From Pyropia yezoensis (taxonomy: Eukaryota; Rhodophyta; Bangiophyceae; Bangiales; Bangiaceae), in the NCBI GenBank assembly GCA_009829735.1, contig CM020619.1, positions 30,959,751 to 31,023,750 of the forward strand: a stretch of 64,000 nucleotides of DNA, in the 5' to 3' direction. The notes beneath the pieces were generated by a model. That model ran no database searches. It saw only the letters and a program-made list of their open reading frames with translations, and was not told the origin of the DNA. Every line of letters begins with the position of its first letter. Position 1 is the first letter of the stretch. Shown one piece after another: positions 31,469 to 42,047 of the stretch. The position numbers and the translations under genes were made by a program.

Positions 31469-32762
31469 GCGACACCTGCAGTGACAAGGCGGCCCGGACC
31501 GTCGGCAACGGGCAACGTCGGAGACGAGAGGTCGTTCCAAGAGGGGGTGGGCCTCGGGCCGCCGAGCGTCGACGTGATGGGTGCGTGTCACGAGGGGACG
31601 AGTGGAGCGTCGGGGTCGACGGGCGTCGGAGTCGCCGGGGCGCCGCGGGACGACCGTCCGTAGACGAGGACGAAAGGTGGGCCGCCGAGGAACACAGGAA
31701 CAAAAATGATGACCGGTAGGTGCGCGTGGGTCGAGTGGGCGGCAGGCACGCACACGGCGCGCGACCAAGAGAGCGAAGACGTCGCGGGAGCGCCACGAAG
31801 GGACGGTGGAAGTGGTCGTGCAACCGTGGCGCTCATCTGTGCGAGCGCGCGCAACGGTGGGGCACAAAAAATGCACGATCGGAGCACTTGACGTGTTTCG
31901 AGACGCCAACACCTAGCACAGATGATGGGCCACTGTCAGTGTCCGCTGTTGAAAAAGGCACGGGATATGTTGGTGGCCTCAAATAGTGTGTTCAACACTG
32001 AAAATGAGAGCACCGAAGAACATGTGGTATGAATGAGCGATGTGCCGGTTGTTCAACAGTGTTTGTGATTAAGTCAAGCCACGCACGAACGTTGTCCTGA
32101 CAAACACGTCCTTTGTTACAAAGAAAATGTCGAACAGTGTTGAGTTTTTTTTTTCTTCCCTGAGCATATGATCGTTAGCCAAACTTTTTAGATGAGGAGA
32201 ACGACCGTGACGTGCTCGTCGTGATGGTCAAAAAAAAGCGACAAACAACTGTATCCTCAGCTCGTAGACAACAAAGAGCACGTTCTATGCGAGGAACTCG
32301 GCCTTCACGGGCCTCGAGGGAGGCCTTGAGCGGATCCACAACATCGATTCGCATCAAATTGCAGGTTTCTAAGGAACACGGTGTTGGACCCACTGCGCAG
32401 CACCGTGCGCCGGTCGATGGGCAGAGGGGCAGCCAACACGTGTCAGCCCCGATCGGATGCCTGCTCGGCCGCCCACCCGTTTCGCCTCCCGCTCTTTGGC
32501 GCCACGCAAACTGCCCGTCGTCAGAGCCCACCCGCGTTGAAGAGCGGGGGTCTTCATTGGCGCATCGCTCGCGTCACGACGGCCGCCCCCTGTCCTCCCG
32601 CCACTCGGGGCTGTGCCGTGCCTGGCAGCTCAATGCGGCTGGCGTGTTTACTGCTGGAGCCTTTCTTTTTTCTGCTCGTTTGTCTGGTCTCGTTCCTTTC
32701 CTCTCTGCCCCATCCTCTACCCCTCCCCCCGCCCCTCGCCGCCTGCCACCTGACGTCTGGCA
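31469..32762. promoter_or_regulatory. AT-richer divergent region with TTCAACASTG motifs
   Basis: This lies between the divergent transposase-like gene and RAD1. The segment 31985-32200 is clearly AT-richer than its surroundings. It carries three related palindromic motifs, at 31991-32000 (TTCAACACTG), 32052-32060 (TTCAACAGT) and 32130-32140 (TCGAACAGTGT). A pyrimidine-rich leader precedes the RAD1 ATG (about 32660-32750). No gene in this spacer is supported. Confidence 0.4.
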
Positions 32763-34355
32763 ATGGAGGCCCCCACCCCTGCGGAGGAAGCGGGAGGGGA
32801 TACTGGGGCGACGGCGGATCCCCCCCCCCCCGCCGCGCCCGCCCCCCCCGGCGGCACTGCCGCCGAGCCGCTCCTCTCCTGCAGGCTGGACACGGCGCGG
32901 ATCCTCGCCGACGCGCTCGGCTGCATCGCAACGCCCCCCCGCAAGGGCGCCGTCGTCGTGCTGACGGTGCCCGAGAATGGGGGCCTCCGCTTTGCGGTGG
33001 AAGACACGGGCTGCCTGCAGGGGCGGGTGGTGCTGCGGCGGCCCGTCTTTGCGGCCTTTGCCGCCCGCTCCCGCGACATTTGCGCGCGCGTCGCGCTGGG
33101 GCCCCTCCTCGACTGCCTCAACCTGTTTAGTGGGTTTTGGGATAAGCACGCGACGGCGCTGCAGCTCATCTACGTGGGGCCGGGGCACCCGCTGGTGTTG
33201 CTGCTGCAGGTAGGTCGATGGAGGGGGGTCGGTGGTTGGGGGGCGAGATGGGGGGGCGTTGGCCGGGCGAGGCAGTCTGTGCTCGTGGGCAGGGGGTTGC
33301 CGCCCTTTCCCCTGGCTGGTGCCCTGTCCGGTGATGACCTGCGCTCGTGCAGGTGTGCGTCGGGTGGCTTGGCGTGGCCCCTGACGCGGCCATGCGGTCC
33401 TCGTACTGCGCTCTCCGTTGCCCCTATCCCCTAACCCTCCCATACCCCCCCCCCCCAACAGGAAAAAGATACGGTCACCGAGTGCACGCTGGCCACCCTC
33501 GAGGGCCAAGGCCTGAGCGACTTTGCGTTTGCGAGCCAGGGCGTCCTCAACCACACCATGATCTCCTCCCCCGCGCTGCGGGAAGCGCTCCTGGAGCTCG
33601 ACTATGGGGGGGCCACCCACGCGGAGCTGCGGCTGGCCGCCGAGGCGCCCCACTTTCGCTTCCGCTCGCCGGCGCCGATGAGCCTGGGCATCCTGTCGGT
33701 CACCCCCGACGATGGCCACGCCGCCGCGGCCGCCGCCACCCCCCCCCCGCCCACCCTGGGCGGCACGCTCGCGGGCCTCCCCCCACGGCTGGCGTCCATC
33801 CCCCAGTGCACGGTCCTGCTGCCCGGCCCCGGGGACGACGGCGGCGGCGGCGGCGGCGGCGGCGGGTCGGGGGTGCTGGACAAGTTTACCGTCCGCGCCA
33901 CGCAGGTGTCGTCCTACCGGCTGTCGCTGCTGCGGCGGGCGACGCGCGCGCTGGCGCTGTCGGACGTGACCAAGCTCCGCACCAACCACGACGGCATGCT
34001 GTCGCTGGCTATCCAGCTGCGCGTGGGGGGGGCTGGGGGGATTGGCGGCGGCGGCGGGGGGGGGGTGGGGGCGGGTGGCGGTGGCATGATGATGGGCGGT
34101 GGTGCCGCCGCCGCCGCCGCCGCGGGGGGCGGCGCCGCCGCCGCGGCGGGTGCGGCGGCCACGCCTGGTGGGGGGCCGGGCGGGCCCGGCGCGCTGGGCG
34201 GCCTCACCGGCGGGGGCGCGGGGGTGCTTCGGCCGCGGCCGGCGGCGGACCTCGGCACCATTGTCTTTGTCGAGTTCCTCATTGTCGCCGACGAGATTGA
34301 GCCGGGGGAGGAGGAGGAGGCCGACGACGACGAGGAGGGGGGGGGGGGCAGGTAA
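32763..34355 (+). CDS. RAD1: RAD1, 9-1-1 checkpoint clamp subunit
   Basis: Two exons, 32763-33209 and 33462-34355, are joined by a 252-bp intron (CAG|GTAGGT donor, CCCCCCAACAG acceptor, phase 0), giving 446 residues. Exon 1 carries the first clamp domain: ARILADALGCIA, FAVEDTGCLQGRVVLRR, then FAAFAARSRDI. The end of exon 1 (HPLVLLLQ) and the start of exon 2 (EKDTVTECTLATLEGQ) form the RAD1 interdomain strand. Further on come SSPALREALLELDYGGATHAEL and FRFRSPAPMSLG, and the C-terminal FVEFLIVADEIEPGEEEE resembles the acidic tail of RAD1. Human RAD1 has 282 residues. The excess here is Ala/Gly/Pro inserts, mainly 318-345 and 398-440. With RAD9 and HUS1 it forms the sliding clamp loaded at damaged DNA to activate ATR signalling. 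An alternative CAG|GTAACC donor overlaps the stop, but the family ends there. Confidence 0.85.
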
Positions 34356-35296
34356 CCCCCACCGCCCGCCGCCGCTGCTGTTCCGCCCACGTTCCCCCTC
34401 CTTCCCAACCCTCCCCTCGCCGCCCTTCCTTGCTGTGGCCACACCCCGATCGAGGTCGTGGCCGCGACCCCGACAGCGGGCCGCGGTTTGTCTCTCTGTC
34501 TACCAGGCCCGCCTCGGCGGCCGCGGCCCCGTCGGCGGCGGCGGCCAGAGTACGCGCCAGAGGGACCTTGCATCGCCAGCTTGTCAGCCAGGGGGGGGGG
34601 GCGGGGGGTGGGCAGGTGGTCCACGGACGGCACCGCCCCGCCACGGGGCGCGACTGTCCCCCGCGGGCGCCACGAAGGGCGGCCGCCCGCGCCCGCGGCC
34701 GCCGCGCCGCCGCCCGCGCGGGCGCACCGCCGCACGCACGGGCGCGCCGGCGGCGGCAGCAGCAGCAGCATCAACAGGCCCCCCCCTTCCCGTCGGCTAC
34801 TTCCCTGCCCCGGCTGGGGCTCCCGTTGCGTGTCGTTGGCGACCACCTGGCCGCCGTTGGGGGGGCGCGGTCGCCGTGGTGCCCGGCTGGTGGGGTGCTG
34901 TGAGCCTGGGGGCCACTCCGTGAGCTGTTGCTGTCCTTCCTTCCCTTTCGTTCCCGCGGCTCCCTCTTGTTTTTTGACCTGCCGCTATCGCCCTGCCCCT
35001 CCTCTCTTTTTGTTTTTCCGTCAGGCTGTGGGTGGGTGCGCCTGCCGTCATTGCCCATGGCGCGCTACCTGTGGGCTATGAAAGTGGGGGGAACCGGTGA
35101 GAAAAGACAAAAGCATTGCTCCACTGCTTGCCCGTCTGTCGACAACCGACCGAGCCAGAGGCAAAGACTGCGCCCTACCCAAACGTGCCTCCCCCTCCCT
35201 GCCCTCTGTTCCTTCCTCCTGCAGCATCCACCTCCTCCCGCCCACCCCGCCCTCTCCCCCCGCAGTGGCGTTCCATCCCGTGTGCCCCTCCCCCCC
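34356..35296. other. Convergent 3' spacer
   Basis: About 940 bp between the stops of RAD1 and carbonic anhydrase. Frames here are low-complexity, and I found no domain or repeat. Confidence 0.45.
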
Positions 35297-36172
35297 CTAT
35301 GCCGCCCCGCTGTAGCAGGTCAGGTGGCGCCTGTTCAGCGGCTGCACCGGCCGTTCGGTCTGTACCACCGAGCCACCCACCTCGACGAGGGAGCGGCCCA
35401 GCCGCCACAGCTGCGCGGCGCTCGCGGTGACCGCCACGGACGCAACCGCCCAGGTGACGCCCTCTGAGCACGGCGGGGTGGTGAGGGAGCCCGCGTACTG
35501 GCACCACCCCCCCGCGGTGGGGACGAGCGTCGCCCAGTCGGCGGCGCCGAGAGTCGCGTTGCGGCCGCCCACCACCACGTCCGCCGTCGCCACGCTGGGC
35601 GGCGGCAGCGTCGCGTCGGTGGCGTCGAGGAGCGCCTCGAGGCCCGCGTTGGGCACCCCCACCGTCAGGTGGACGCCCACCACCAGCAGGTTCCCGTCGG
35701 CGGCGGCGTGGACGAGGTGCACCTCGGCGGGGAAGACCTCCCCGTGCACCGTGTGCTCCCCCGCCACGTGTGCGTGCGCCTGCACCAGGTCGTAGGTGTA
35801 GCCCGCCCAGGCGGCGGCGCCGCAGCCGCCCGGCGAGGCGCAATTGTACTTCACGCCATTTGGGACTGCCTCTGGCTGCAGCACCGCCCCGGCGGTCTGG
35901 GTCGCCAGCTCCCGCAGCGGCAGGACCCCCACGGGGGGGGGGCGCACCAAGTCAATGGGCGACTGCTCCGTGCCGGAGGCGCAGGTGCGGTAGTCGGGGG
36001 AGAGGGCGCCCCAAAACGCGGGGCCCCGGGGGCCAAAGTAGGTCCAGGGGGGGGGGGGGGAGACGGCTGCTGTGGCGGGGGTGACGGCGGTGGCCACGAC
36101 TGCCACCGCCACCGTCAGTGCTGCGGCCACTACCTTGGAGCGCCGGTGGGGGACGGCCTCGTACATTGTCAT
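35297..36172 (-). CDS. Alpha-class carbonic anhydrase
   Basis: The protein is 291 residues from the ATG at 36172; a second ATG two codons in is equally possible. A hydrophobic helix at about 12-34 (VVAAALTVAVAVVATAV) is a signal peptide or membrane anchor, so the enzyme is probably secreted, periplasmic or lumenal. The alpha-CA hallmarks are present: EQSPIDL (substrate-site strand), QAHAHVAGEH with the first two zinc-ligand histidines, and EVHLVHAA with the third. The product-release loop YAGSLTTPPCSEGVTW is intact, as are the conserved Cys residues suitable for a disulfide. Catalysis is reversible hydration of CO2 to bicarbonate, which in an alga would serve inorganic-carbon supply. No intron. 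Just upstream of the start is a 63-bp minisatellite. Confidence 0.9.
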   Translation of the reverse strand: MTMYEAVPHRRSKVVAAALTVAVAVVATAVTPATAAVSPPPPWTYFGPRGPAFWGALSPDYRTCASGTEQSPIDLVRPPPVGVLPLRELATQTAGAVLQPEAVPNGVKYNCASPGGCGAAAWAGYTYDLVQAHAHVAGEHTVHGEVFPAEVHLVHAAADGNLLVVGVHLTVGVPNAGLEALLDATDATLPPPSVATADVVVGGRNATLGAADWATLVPTAGGWCQYAGSLTTPPCSEGVTWAVASVAVTASAAQLWRLGRSLVEVGGSVVQTERPVQPLNRRHLTCYSGAA

Positions 36173-36235
36173 GGCGGCTGGGGATGAGTATGAAGAATAG
36201 GCCGAGGGTGGGCGTTGGTGGCAAGAGGTAGAGAT

Positions 36236-36475
36236 GTGGGGAGCGCAGGTAGGGGAGAGGCGGGGAGCCGTCGGCGGCGGGGCTTCTTGTCTTGAGATGT
36301 GGGGAGAGTATGTCGGGGAGAGGGAGCGCGCCGTCGGCGGTGGGGCTTCTTGTCTTGAGATGTGGGGAGAATAGGTAGGGGAGAGGGAGCGGCGGTAGGA
36401 CTTCTTGTCTTGAGATGTGGGAAGAGTAGGTAGGGGAGAGGGAGCGAGCCGTCGTCGGTGGGGCTTCTTGTCTGG
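36236..36475. repeat. 63-bp minisatellite next to carbonic anhydrase start
   Basis: Four head-to-tail units lie at 36236-36298, 36299-36361, 36362-36416 (shortened to 55 bp) and 36417-36475. They share GTGGGGAGAGTAGGTAGGGG and GGCTTCTTGTCTTGAGAT blocks. The array lies 64-300 bp upstream of the carbonic anhydrase ATG, so it sits in its promoter or 5' UTR. Confidence 0.9.
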
Positions 36476-36479
36476 TAGG

Positions 36480-38254
36480 CAACGTCAGAGACCACCTCCA
36501 CGCCGCCGCCCCTCGCTGTGGGTCTTATAGCCGCCACAGGCGTCTGGCGGGTGGCCACCCCGCCGTCGCCTATCGCGGCCGCCATGGAGCAGCCGCGGCA
36601 GCACGCCGCCGCCCCCTCCCCCCGCACGTCGGTCGTGCAAGTTGCATCGCCGAAGCTCGGCTTCCCCCGCTGCGGCATCGCCATCCCCCGCAAACACAAG
36701 GGCCGGGAGTGGCCAGGAACGCGCTCCCGCACCCGCCCCCTCTTTTGCATGCGCCCCGGCGGGGGGAGCGGGTGAATCTCCCCGCCCACCCCGTCCTCAT
36801 CTCCCTCCCGCGCGGCCAGGCGCGTACCGCCGGGGCCATCGCTACGCGGCCACCGCGGGCGCTTCCCAGCCGTGCCGCACCTCCCGGAGGGTGGGACCCT
36901 CATGAGCTCCCCCCCCCCTGATGCACGCCCGTGCCCCCCACGGCGGCACCACCCATCAACCCTGTGCGGCCCCTGCTGCTGTGCCCCCCACTTGCCCCCT
37001 CCCCCCTCCTTCCCACCTCTGCTCCCACAGCAAGCAGACAGAACATCTCGCATTGCCGTCCGCGCGCCCCTCTCAACGCCGGCCGCCGCCCTCCACCGCC
37101 CACAAAGCGTGCGCTCCGCCCAACGGCTCTGCGGGGCCAACCTCCGACCCCCAGTCCCACTCCCTTCACGCCCCCCCTGCGCTGTGCTCACACGCCAACC
37201 ACGTCAACGCGCTGCGACGGAGCGAGCAGTCTGGTCGCCACCCCCCCCCCCATATCCACCACAAAAACGACGGCGGCCCTTCCCGTCCCCGCCGCCGCAG
37301 GCCTAGAGCACACGCCGCCGTCACGACGACGACGACCACCACCACCGCCAACCCCGGCCGCTGTTTTGCACGCCCCCCTATGGACTGGTGCATCTGCGGT
37401 GGCTGCTGAGGGCACAGCCGCGGCGGCGGCAGACCACCGCGGTCCCGGCCGGCCGGGAGGCAGCGAGTGTGGCAAACGGGATGCCACCGGGGCAGGGGCC
37501 GGGAGATCCGCCGGGGAAGAAGGCAGATGTTGATGGCAGCCGGCCCCGGCAGCGGGTGCGCTGCCAAGGGCGGCGGCGGCGCCTTCCCGCCCTACCCCCC
37601 CTTCCCCCGCCCTCGAGCCGGCCAGGCGGCGGCCGCCCGGCCACCTGGGCGCCACAGACCACAAGCACACTGCCCTCGCCCCCGCACACGAACGAATGGC
37701 CTCTGCCCCCGCAACACCGCCCCCCCCCCCCCCCCCCCCCTACTCCCTACACAAGTGGCTGCATCCCCCTCCCCACCCGGCCTCATCGCCGCCCCGCCCG
37801 CCCGATGCCTCCTCCTCCTTCCCGGCCGCCGCCGCCCCGCACGGCGGCGGCGGCGGGCCCCATTCAAAACAACCGTCGGCCTCGGCGCGGCCGTCGCGGC
37901 CCGCTGGCCGAGACGCCTGCCTCGAGGGCTGTCTGCCCGCCCGCCTTGGCCGGCAGGCCGCGCGTGCCCGCGCGTGGGGGGGGCGCCATCCGCGGAGGCA
38001 TAAGCTCGCCCTATCTATCTGGCCAGCGTGTCCAAACCGTGAAGGTACAGTACAGCATCGGCTGTACAGTACCTACCCAATATTACTTGTCCACTTTGAC
38101 ACGTCCGGTTCGACGTGTGACAAAATCGGAAAAACGATCTCTACGGTGCCGATTGGTGGTCATCTGTCGACTTCGTCGCTGAGCGGCTGTGTAGCGCGCT
38201 ACAGAAAAATGCTCACAGCTTTGCCGTTGGGGCGAGTAGAGTCTCACAGGCGCC
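36480..38254. other. Spacer without a supported gene
   Basis: Many overlapping open frames on both strands, all Pro/Arg/Ala-rich and without family motifs. One short plus-strand stretch (about 36560-36770, with SPKLGFPRCGIAIPRKHKG) looks less random but cannot be assigned. There is a 21-base C run at 37720-37740. An imperfect inverted repeat occupies 38044-38073. Confidence 0.35.
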
Positions 38255-38815
38255 ATGGGGAGAAAGGTCAGAACCCCTCTGAGCCCCCAGCAGGTGGGAG
38301 CCATGCACAAGATGGTCGCAACCGGAAAGTTCTATGGCGCCATCGCCTCCTTTTTGACCCTAAAGCAGAGAACGGTTGCCTACGTGACGGTACGGGCCGG
38401 GTGCCCCAATACTGGGCCTCACAAGGAGACCAGAGGCCTTCCGAAGGCTATGAGCCCTCAAGAGCTCCAAGGCCTCAACAGATGGAGAACGACAACCCTT
38501 TTGCGGCAATGACCGAAACAGCGGAAAAGCTCCATAGGGAGCGAACCAAGCCTCTCGTGGGGTCCTCCCTCCCTCCAGTGCCCCTTTACACCGTACGAAG
38601 GACCGTGAAGGTATTGGCGTTGTCGTCCTATACCCCCACCAGAACATGGCTCGCGGCGTGCGCGCGGAGGAGGCGGCCAGAGGGGCATGCACTAAGTCTT
38701 TCTGGGTTTACTGCACCGTGAAGGATGGTTAGTGCATGCCCTAAGTCTTTCTGGGTTTACTGCACCGTGAAGGACGGCTCCAAGCAGGATCAAAGAGATT
38801 CTCAGGATTGGCCGT
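38255..38815 (+). pseudogene. Possible Tc1/mariner-like transposase remnant
   Basis: A plus-strand frame from the ATG at 38255 encodes 85 residues. It starts MGRKVRTPLSPQQVGAMHKM and continues with a helix-turn-helix-like segment (YGAIASFLTLKQRTVAYVTVR), the arrangement found at the N-terminus of Tc1/mariner transposases. It stops at 38512. Downstream fragments in other frames (for example QNMARGVRAEEAARGACTKSF at about 38640-38700) could be further debris. There is no DDE/D motif and no terminal repeats. The family call is tentative. Confidence 0.3.
38685..38776. repeat. 49-bp tandem duplication
   Basis: GCATGC(A/C)CTAAGTCTTTC begins at 38685 and again at 38734. The two units are nearly identical through GCACCGTGAAGGA. 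The duplication lies inside the transposon-like debris. Confidence 0.9.
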
Positions 38816-38937
38816 CTTCGGTGGACAAATAACATTGGGTAGGTACTGTACGGTATCACACGCTGCCGTGCCAGGCCACGCCGTGCCGTGCCCGGCCACA
38901 CGTTGCCGCGGGAGTCCAGTACAGTGGTTATTCGATT

Positions 38938-38984
38938 ATGTTCGGCTCGGTTATATCCGCATCGGCTGTAACCGAGCCGAACAT
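38938..38984. repeat. Perfect 16-bp inverted repeat with 15-bp loop
   Basis: ATGTTCGGCTCGGTTA at 38938-38953 is the exact reverse complement of TAACCGAGCCGAACAT at 38969-38984. It could form a hairpin or serve as a two-site binding element. Confidence 0.9.
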
Positions 38985-39584
38985 TCGGGTGGGACTCGGG
39001 CTGAGGATGTTCCGCGCAGAACTGCATGACGTAAATTGTCACAGAAGTGCAGTCGTGAAGGTTGAATTACCAGCGATCGTCCCACGAAGTGCACACAGTA
39101 CCGCCCCGCCGCTCGCCGTCCCATCATCACGACGTCAGCCCTGTCGATCCACTCCGATTTCTTGCAGCAGGACCACTGCGCCTCCCCCCCCCCCCCACCG
39201 CCGCCCCGCCCCCCTTCGCATCCAAGCCCGGGGCATGGTTCTGAGTGGGGAGGATGACGGCGAGAGAGATGCGTTTGTTTGCTTTCTCCTCGTCGGGGAC
39301 CGCCTCGGTTCTTTTCTTGTCAGGCGGACCGCCTCGTCCCAGCCTCTCCGGTACACCTTCCCCGCCCCAGCTCCCAGGTTTTTACACATTGGATGCGCTG
39401 GTGTGGTCTCGCCTGGTGTGGTCTGCCCAGCTCCTAGACTTCCCAAGTCACTCAACTGAAGTCGTAACTACTGTATTTTCTTGTACAGCGCGGCGGAACA
39501 GTGTGGTACGTGGTACATAATGGGTGGAACCATGGTAGGCTACTTTCTCGGATGACCCCCACATACAACCGCGTACGCACCTGC

Positions 39585-39608
39585 ACACGAGTACAGCTGT
39601 ACTCGTGT
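39585..39608. promoter_or_regulatory. Perfect 24-bp palindrome
   Basis: ACACGAGTACAG is followed directly by its exact reverse complement CTGTACTCGTGT, with no spacer. It lies about 420 bp upstream of the RRP40 start in a gene-free spacer. A dimeric DNA-binding site is the simplest reading, but no factor is known. Confidence 0.6.
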
Positions 39609-40030
39609 TACTGTCAAGGAGGCGTCGGCGTCGGCGGGATGAGGACCCGGCGGAGGGGAAGTGGGGGGGCTACCTAACTGAGCACGACCGTCCAAGAGAC
39701 GGCCGACGCGATCACTTCGCCGTGGTGGTGCACCACCTCGACCGTCCCGCGGTGGCGTGGCTGCGCTGATGAGACTCGAGCAGCGACCTGTCACTTGTAC
39801 CCCGCACATCCTCTTTGTCCGCCTCGCCCCCGTCACCCCGCCCTTTGCCGGCCGCTTCTCCCCCCCCGGGCTTCTTCCCTGAGCGGCCCTCCCCCTCCCC
39901 GTGCCACGGCCGCTCGCCGGGCACCCGCCTGACCACCTGGTCCCGCGGCTGCCCTGGTGCGCGCCTGTCCGGTCACGGGCTTAACTCCCCCGCCGCCCCC
40001 CCCCCTCCCCTCCCTTGTCTGCCAGCCGTC

Positions 40031-40928
40031 ATGGCCACCCTCCGCGTCCCGGCGGGCACCGTCGTCCTCCCCGGTGATATCGTGGCGGACCTCCCCCCCC
40101 CCGCCCCCCCCCCGTCGCCCCCCCCGCCGGCGGCGGCGGCGCGCCGCCCGTCCCCCGCCGGCCGATTGTGCGGGTCGGCCCCGGCCTGGCGGCGCCCCCC
40201 CCGCCCCCTCCCCCCACCGCTGCGGCTGAGGACGGCGGCGGCGGTCGTGCCCCTCCCCCTCCCCCCATTGTCGCCACCATGGCGGGCACGCTGGTGGCGG
40301 CCCCCCCCCCGCGGCAGCGGCTGCACGTTGCCTCCCGCACCCGCCGGTACACCCCCGCCGCCGGGGATGTGGTGATTGGCACCATCCTCGACCGCAACGC
40401 CGACGGCTACCGGGTGACGATTGGCGCTGCCGAGGCGGCGCGCCTGCCCGGTCTGGCGTTTGCGGGGGCGACCAAGCGCAACAAGCCGGCGCTCGCCCCC
40501 GGGGCGCTGCTGTTTGGCCGCGTCGCGGCGGCGTCGCGGGCGGCCGAGGCGGAGCTCACCTGCGTGGAGGTGGGGGAGAGTGTCAGCTGGCTGTCGGGGG
40601 AAGCCACGTACGGGGAGCTGGTGGGCGGCAACGTGGTGCGCGTCGGCCTCGACGCGGCACGGCGGCTCATGGCGGGGGGGGGGGGGGGGGGGGGGGAGGG
40701 AAGAAAAAGGCGGGCGCCGCCGCGGGCGGGCCGGGGGTGCTGGCCGCCCTCGGCGAGGCGATGGCGTTTGAGGTGGTGGTCGGCCTCAACGGGCGGGTGT
40801 GGGTCAAGGCCGACCAGGCGCCCTACACCGTCCTCATCTGCAACGCCATTGCGCGGGTGGCGGATATGGAGGTGGCGGCGGGGGTGGCGGCGGTGCGCAA
40901 GCTGATGGCCCAGGTGGGGCGCGGGTGA
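40031..40928 (+). CDS. RRP40: RRP40/EXOSC3, RNA exosome cap subunit (frame broken twice)
   Basis: The ATG at 40031 opens with MATLRVPAGTVVLPGDIVAD, the N-terminal domain start of RRP40. Coding then moves to another frame within the C-rich tract 40090-40165 and continues with VGPGLAAP, HVASRTRRYTPAAGDVVIGT and AGATKRNKPALAPGALLFGRV (the S1 domain). It moves again at a run of 23 G (40674-40696) and ends with FEVVVGLNGRVWVKADQAP (KH domain with the GxNG loop) and a TGA at 40926-40928. Each shift equals one missing base, and both lie at homopolymers, so sequencing error is the likeliest cause. RRP40 binds RNA at the cap of the exosome and guides it to the 3'-5' degradation core. No intron is needed. 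Confidence 0.8.
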
Positions 40929-41265
40929 AGCGGACGTGCGGAGGTGGTGGGGGGGGGGGCGGCAAAGGCGGGCGGTGGGGGTTGGAATAACGGAGCGGGG
41001 AGGGGGGGACCGGAGACTTAGGGGTATGGCTGTTGAGAATTGCGGGGGTGTGGGGGGGGGGGGGAGGCTGGATGGCCGCGCTGGCTGCAGCTGCGGGAAA
41101 ATGCCCTGACCGGGTGGTCCTCATTCCACCACGTCAGAGGGAGTGGACGTGGGTGACCCCCCCGCGGCATTCCTCCCCCCCTCCCGCCGCGCGGCAGGGG
41201 CGGCGTGCAGGCCTTTGTTGGCCACCACTGACGTCGACGCGGCGGCAGCGACGGCGGCGGCAGCT

Positions 41266-41296
<31 letters not shown>

Positions 41297-42047
41297 AGGT
41301 CAAGGGGGCGGCCGCCGCGCGCGCCCGCGTGGCAGGGGGCGCGACTGAGGGGTAGTTTAGGGCACCGCCCCTTCCGGCCGCCTTCCCCCCCTCCCTTCAC
41401 CCGTCGAGGTCGGCGGCGGCCGCTGCCATCTTCCCCCTCATCCGGGGAGGGGGGGACCGCGCCTCGGCCGACCCCTCGGCGAGCGTCGGGACCTTGTGTG
41501 GAGAGGACTCCCATTCCCCCCCCTTCCCCCCCTCCCCCCCTTCCCCCGTCCTTCCTTCCATCTCAGGGGGGAGGGACAGTTGACTGTTTAGCAAAGAGCG
41601 GGAGTTTGCTCCTTTGTCGTCGTTGAGTTTTTTTCCCCTTAACCGTAGGTACTCTCTACTCCTTTGCCTGGGCGGCTGTGAGTGGGGAGTGGTGCCTGGG
41701 ACCACCACGAACCCGCCGGTGGAATTGGGGGGGTGCCCCGCCATGGTGACGGCGGCACCGGTTGGCCGCGGGCGGCGGTGGGGCGCCCGTCCCCCCTAAG
41801 CCGCCTCGCGCGACGCCAGGTGGCTCGCGGGGTGGCTCGTGGTGACTCCCCGGCGGCGGCGGCGGCGGCACGGTAGTATGTCCCCCCGGCAGACCCGCCC
41901 GACCGCCCCCCCCACCCTCCCCCCCCGGCCCCCGCCACCTCACACCGTCCCCCCCTGCGCTCCTCCCCCCCCCTCGCTCGCGCTCTGCCTCTGTCAGTTT
42001 GTCGTTGGGCCCAACCCCCCCCCCCCCCCCACCCCCTTCACTCCCAC
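40929..42047. other. Convergent 3' spacer
   Basis: About 1.1 kb between the stops of RRP40 and the FAD monooxygenase. It has a GCG microsatellite at about 41265-41300 and C-rich tracts. No gene is supported. Confidence 0.45.

Larger units (their letters stand above)
38816..40030. other. Spacer with palindromes upstream of RRP40
   Basis: No gene is supported. It holds a 16-bp inverted repeat (38938-38953 with 38969-38984) and a perfect 24-bp palindrome (39585-39608), both listed separately. The last 250 bp are pyrimidine-rich and serve as the leader of RRP40. Confidence 0.4.

Noticed and set aside
15000..32200. Idea that the lower-GC block with SET, BRCT and transposase-like genes is an integrated large DNA virus
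   Set aside because: No capsid, packaging ATPase or polymerase gene is present, and at least two genes have spliceosomal-type introns.
32212..32762. Plus-strand frame reading into the RAD1 leader
   Set aside because: RAD1 starts at the ATG at 32763 in its own context; the upstream residues are basic and random-looking.
32574..34442. Long minus-strand frame of about 620 codons opposite RAD1
   Set aside because: It is a composition-driven shadow of the RAD1 coding strand and has no motif.
34351..34505. Extra 3' exon of RAD1 via CAG|GTAACC to an acceptor near 34504
   Set aside because: The RAD1 family ends with the acidic tail found just before the TAA, and the next stretch is low-complexity.
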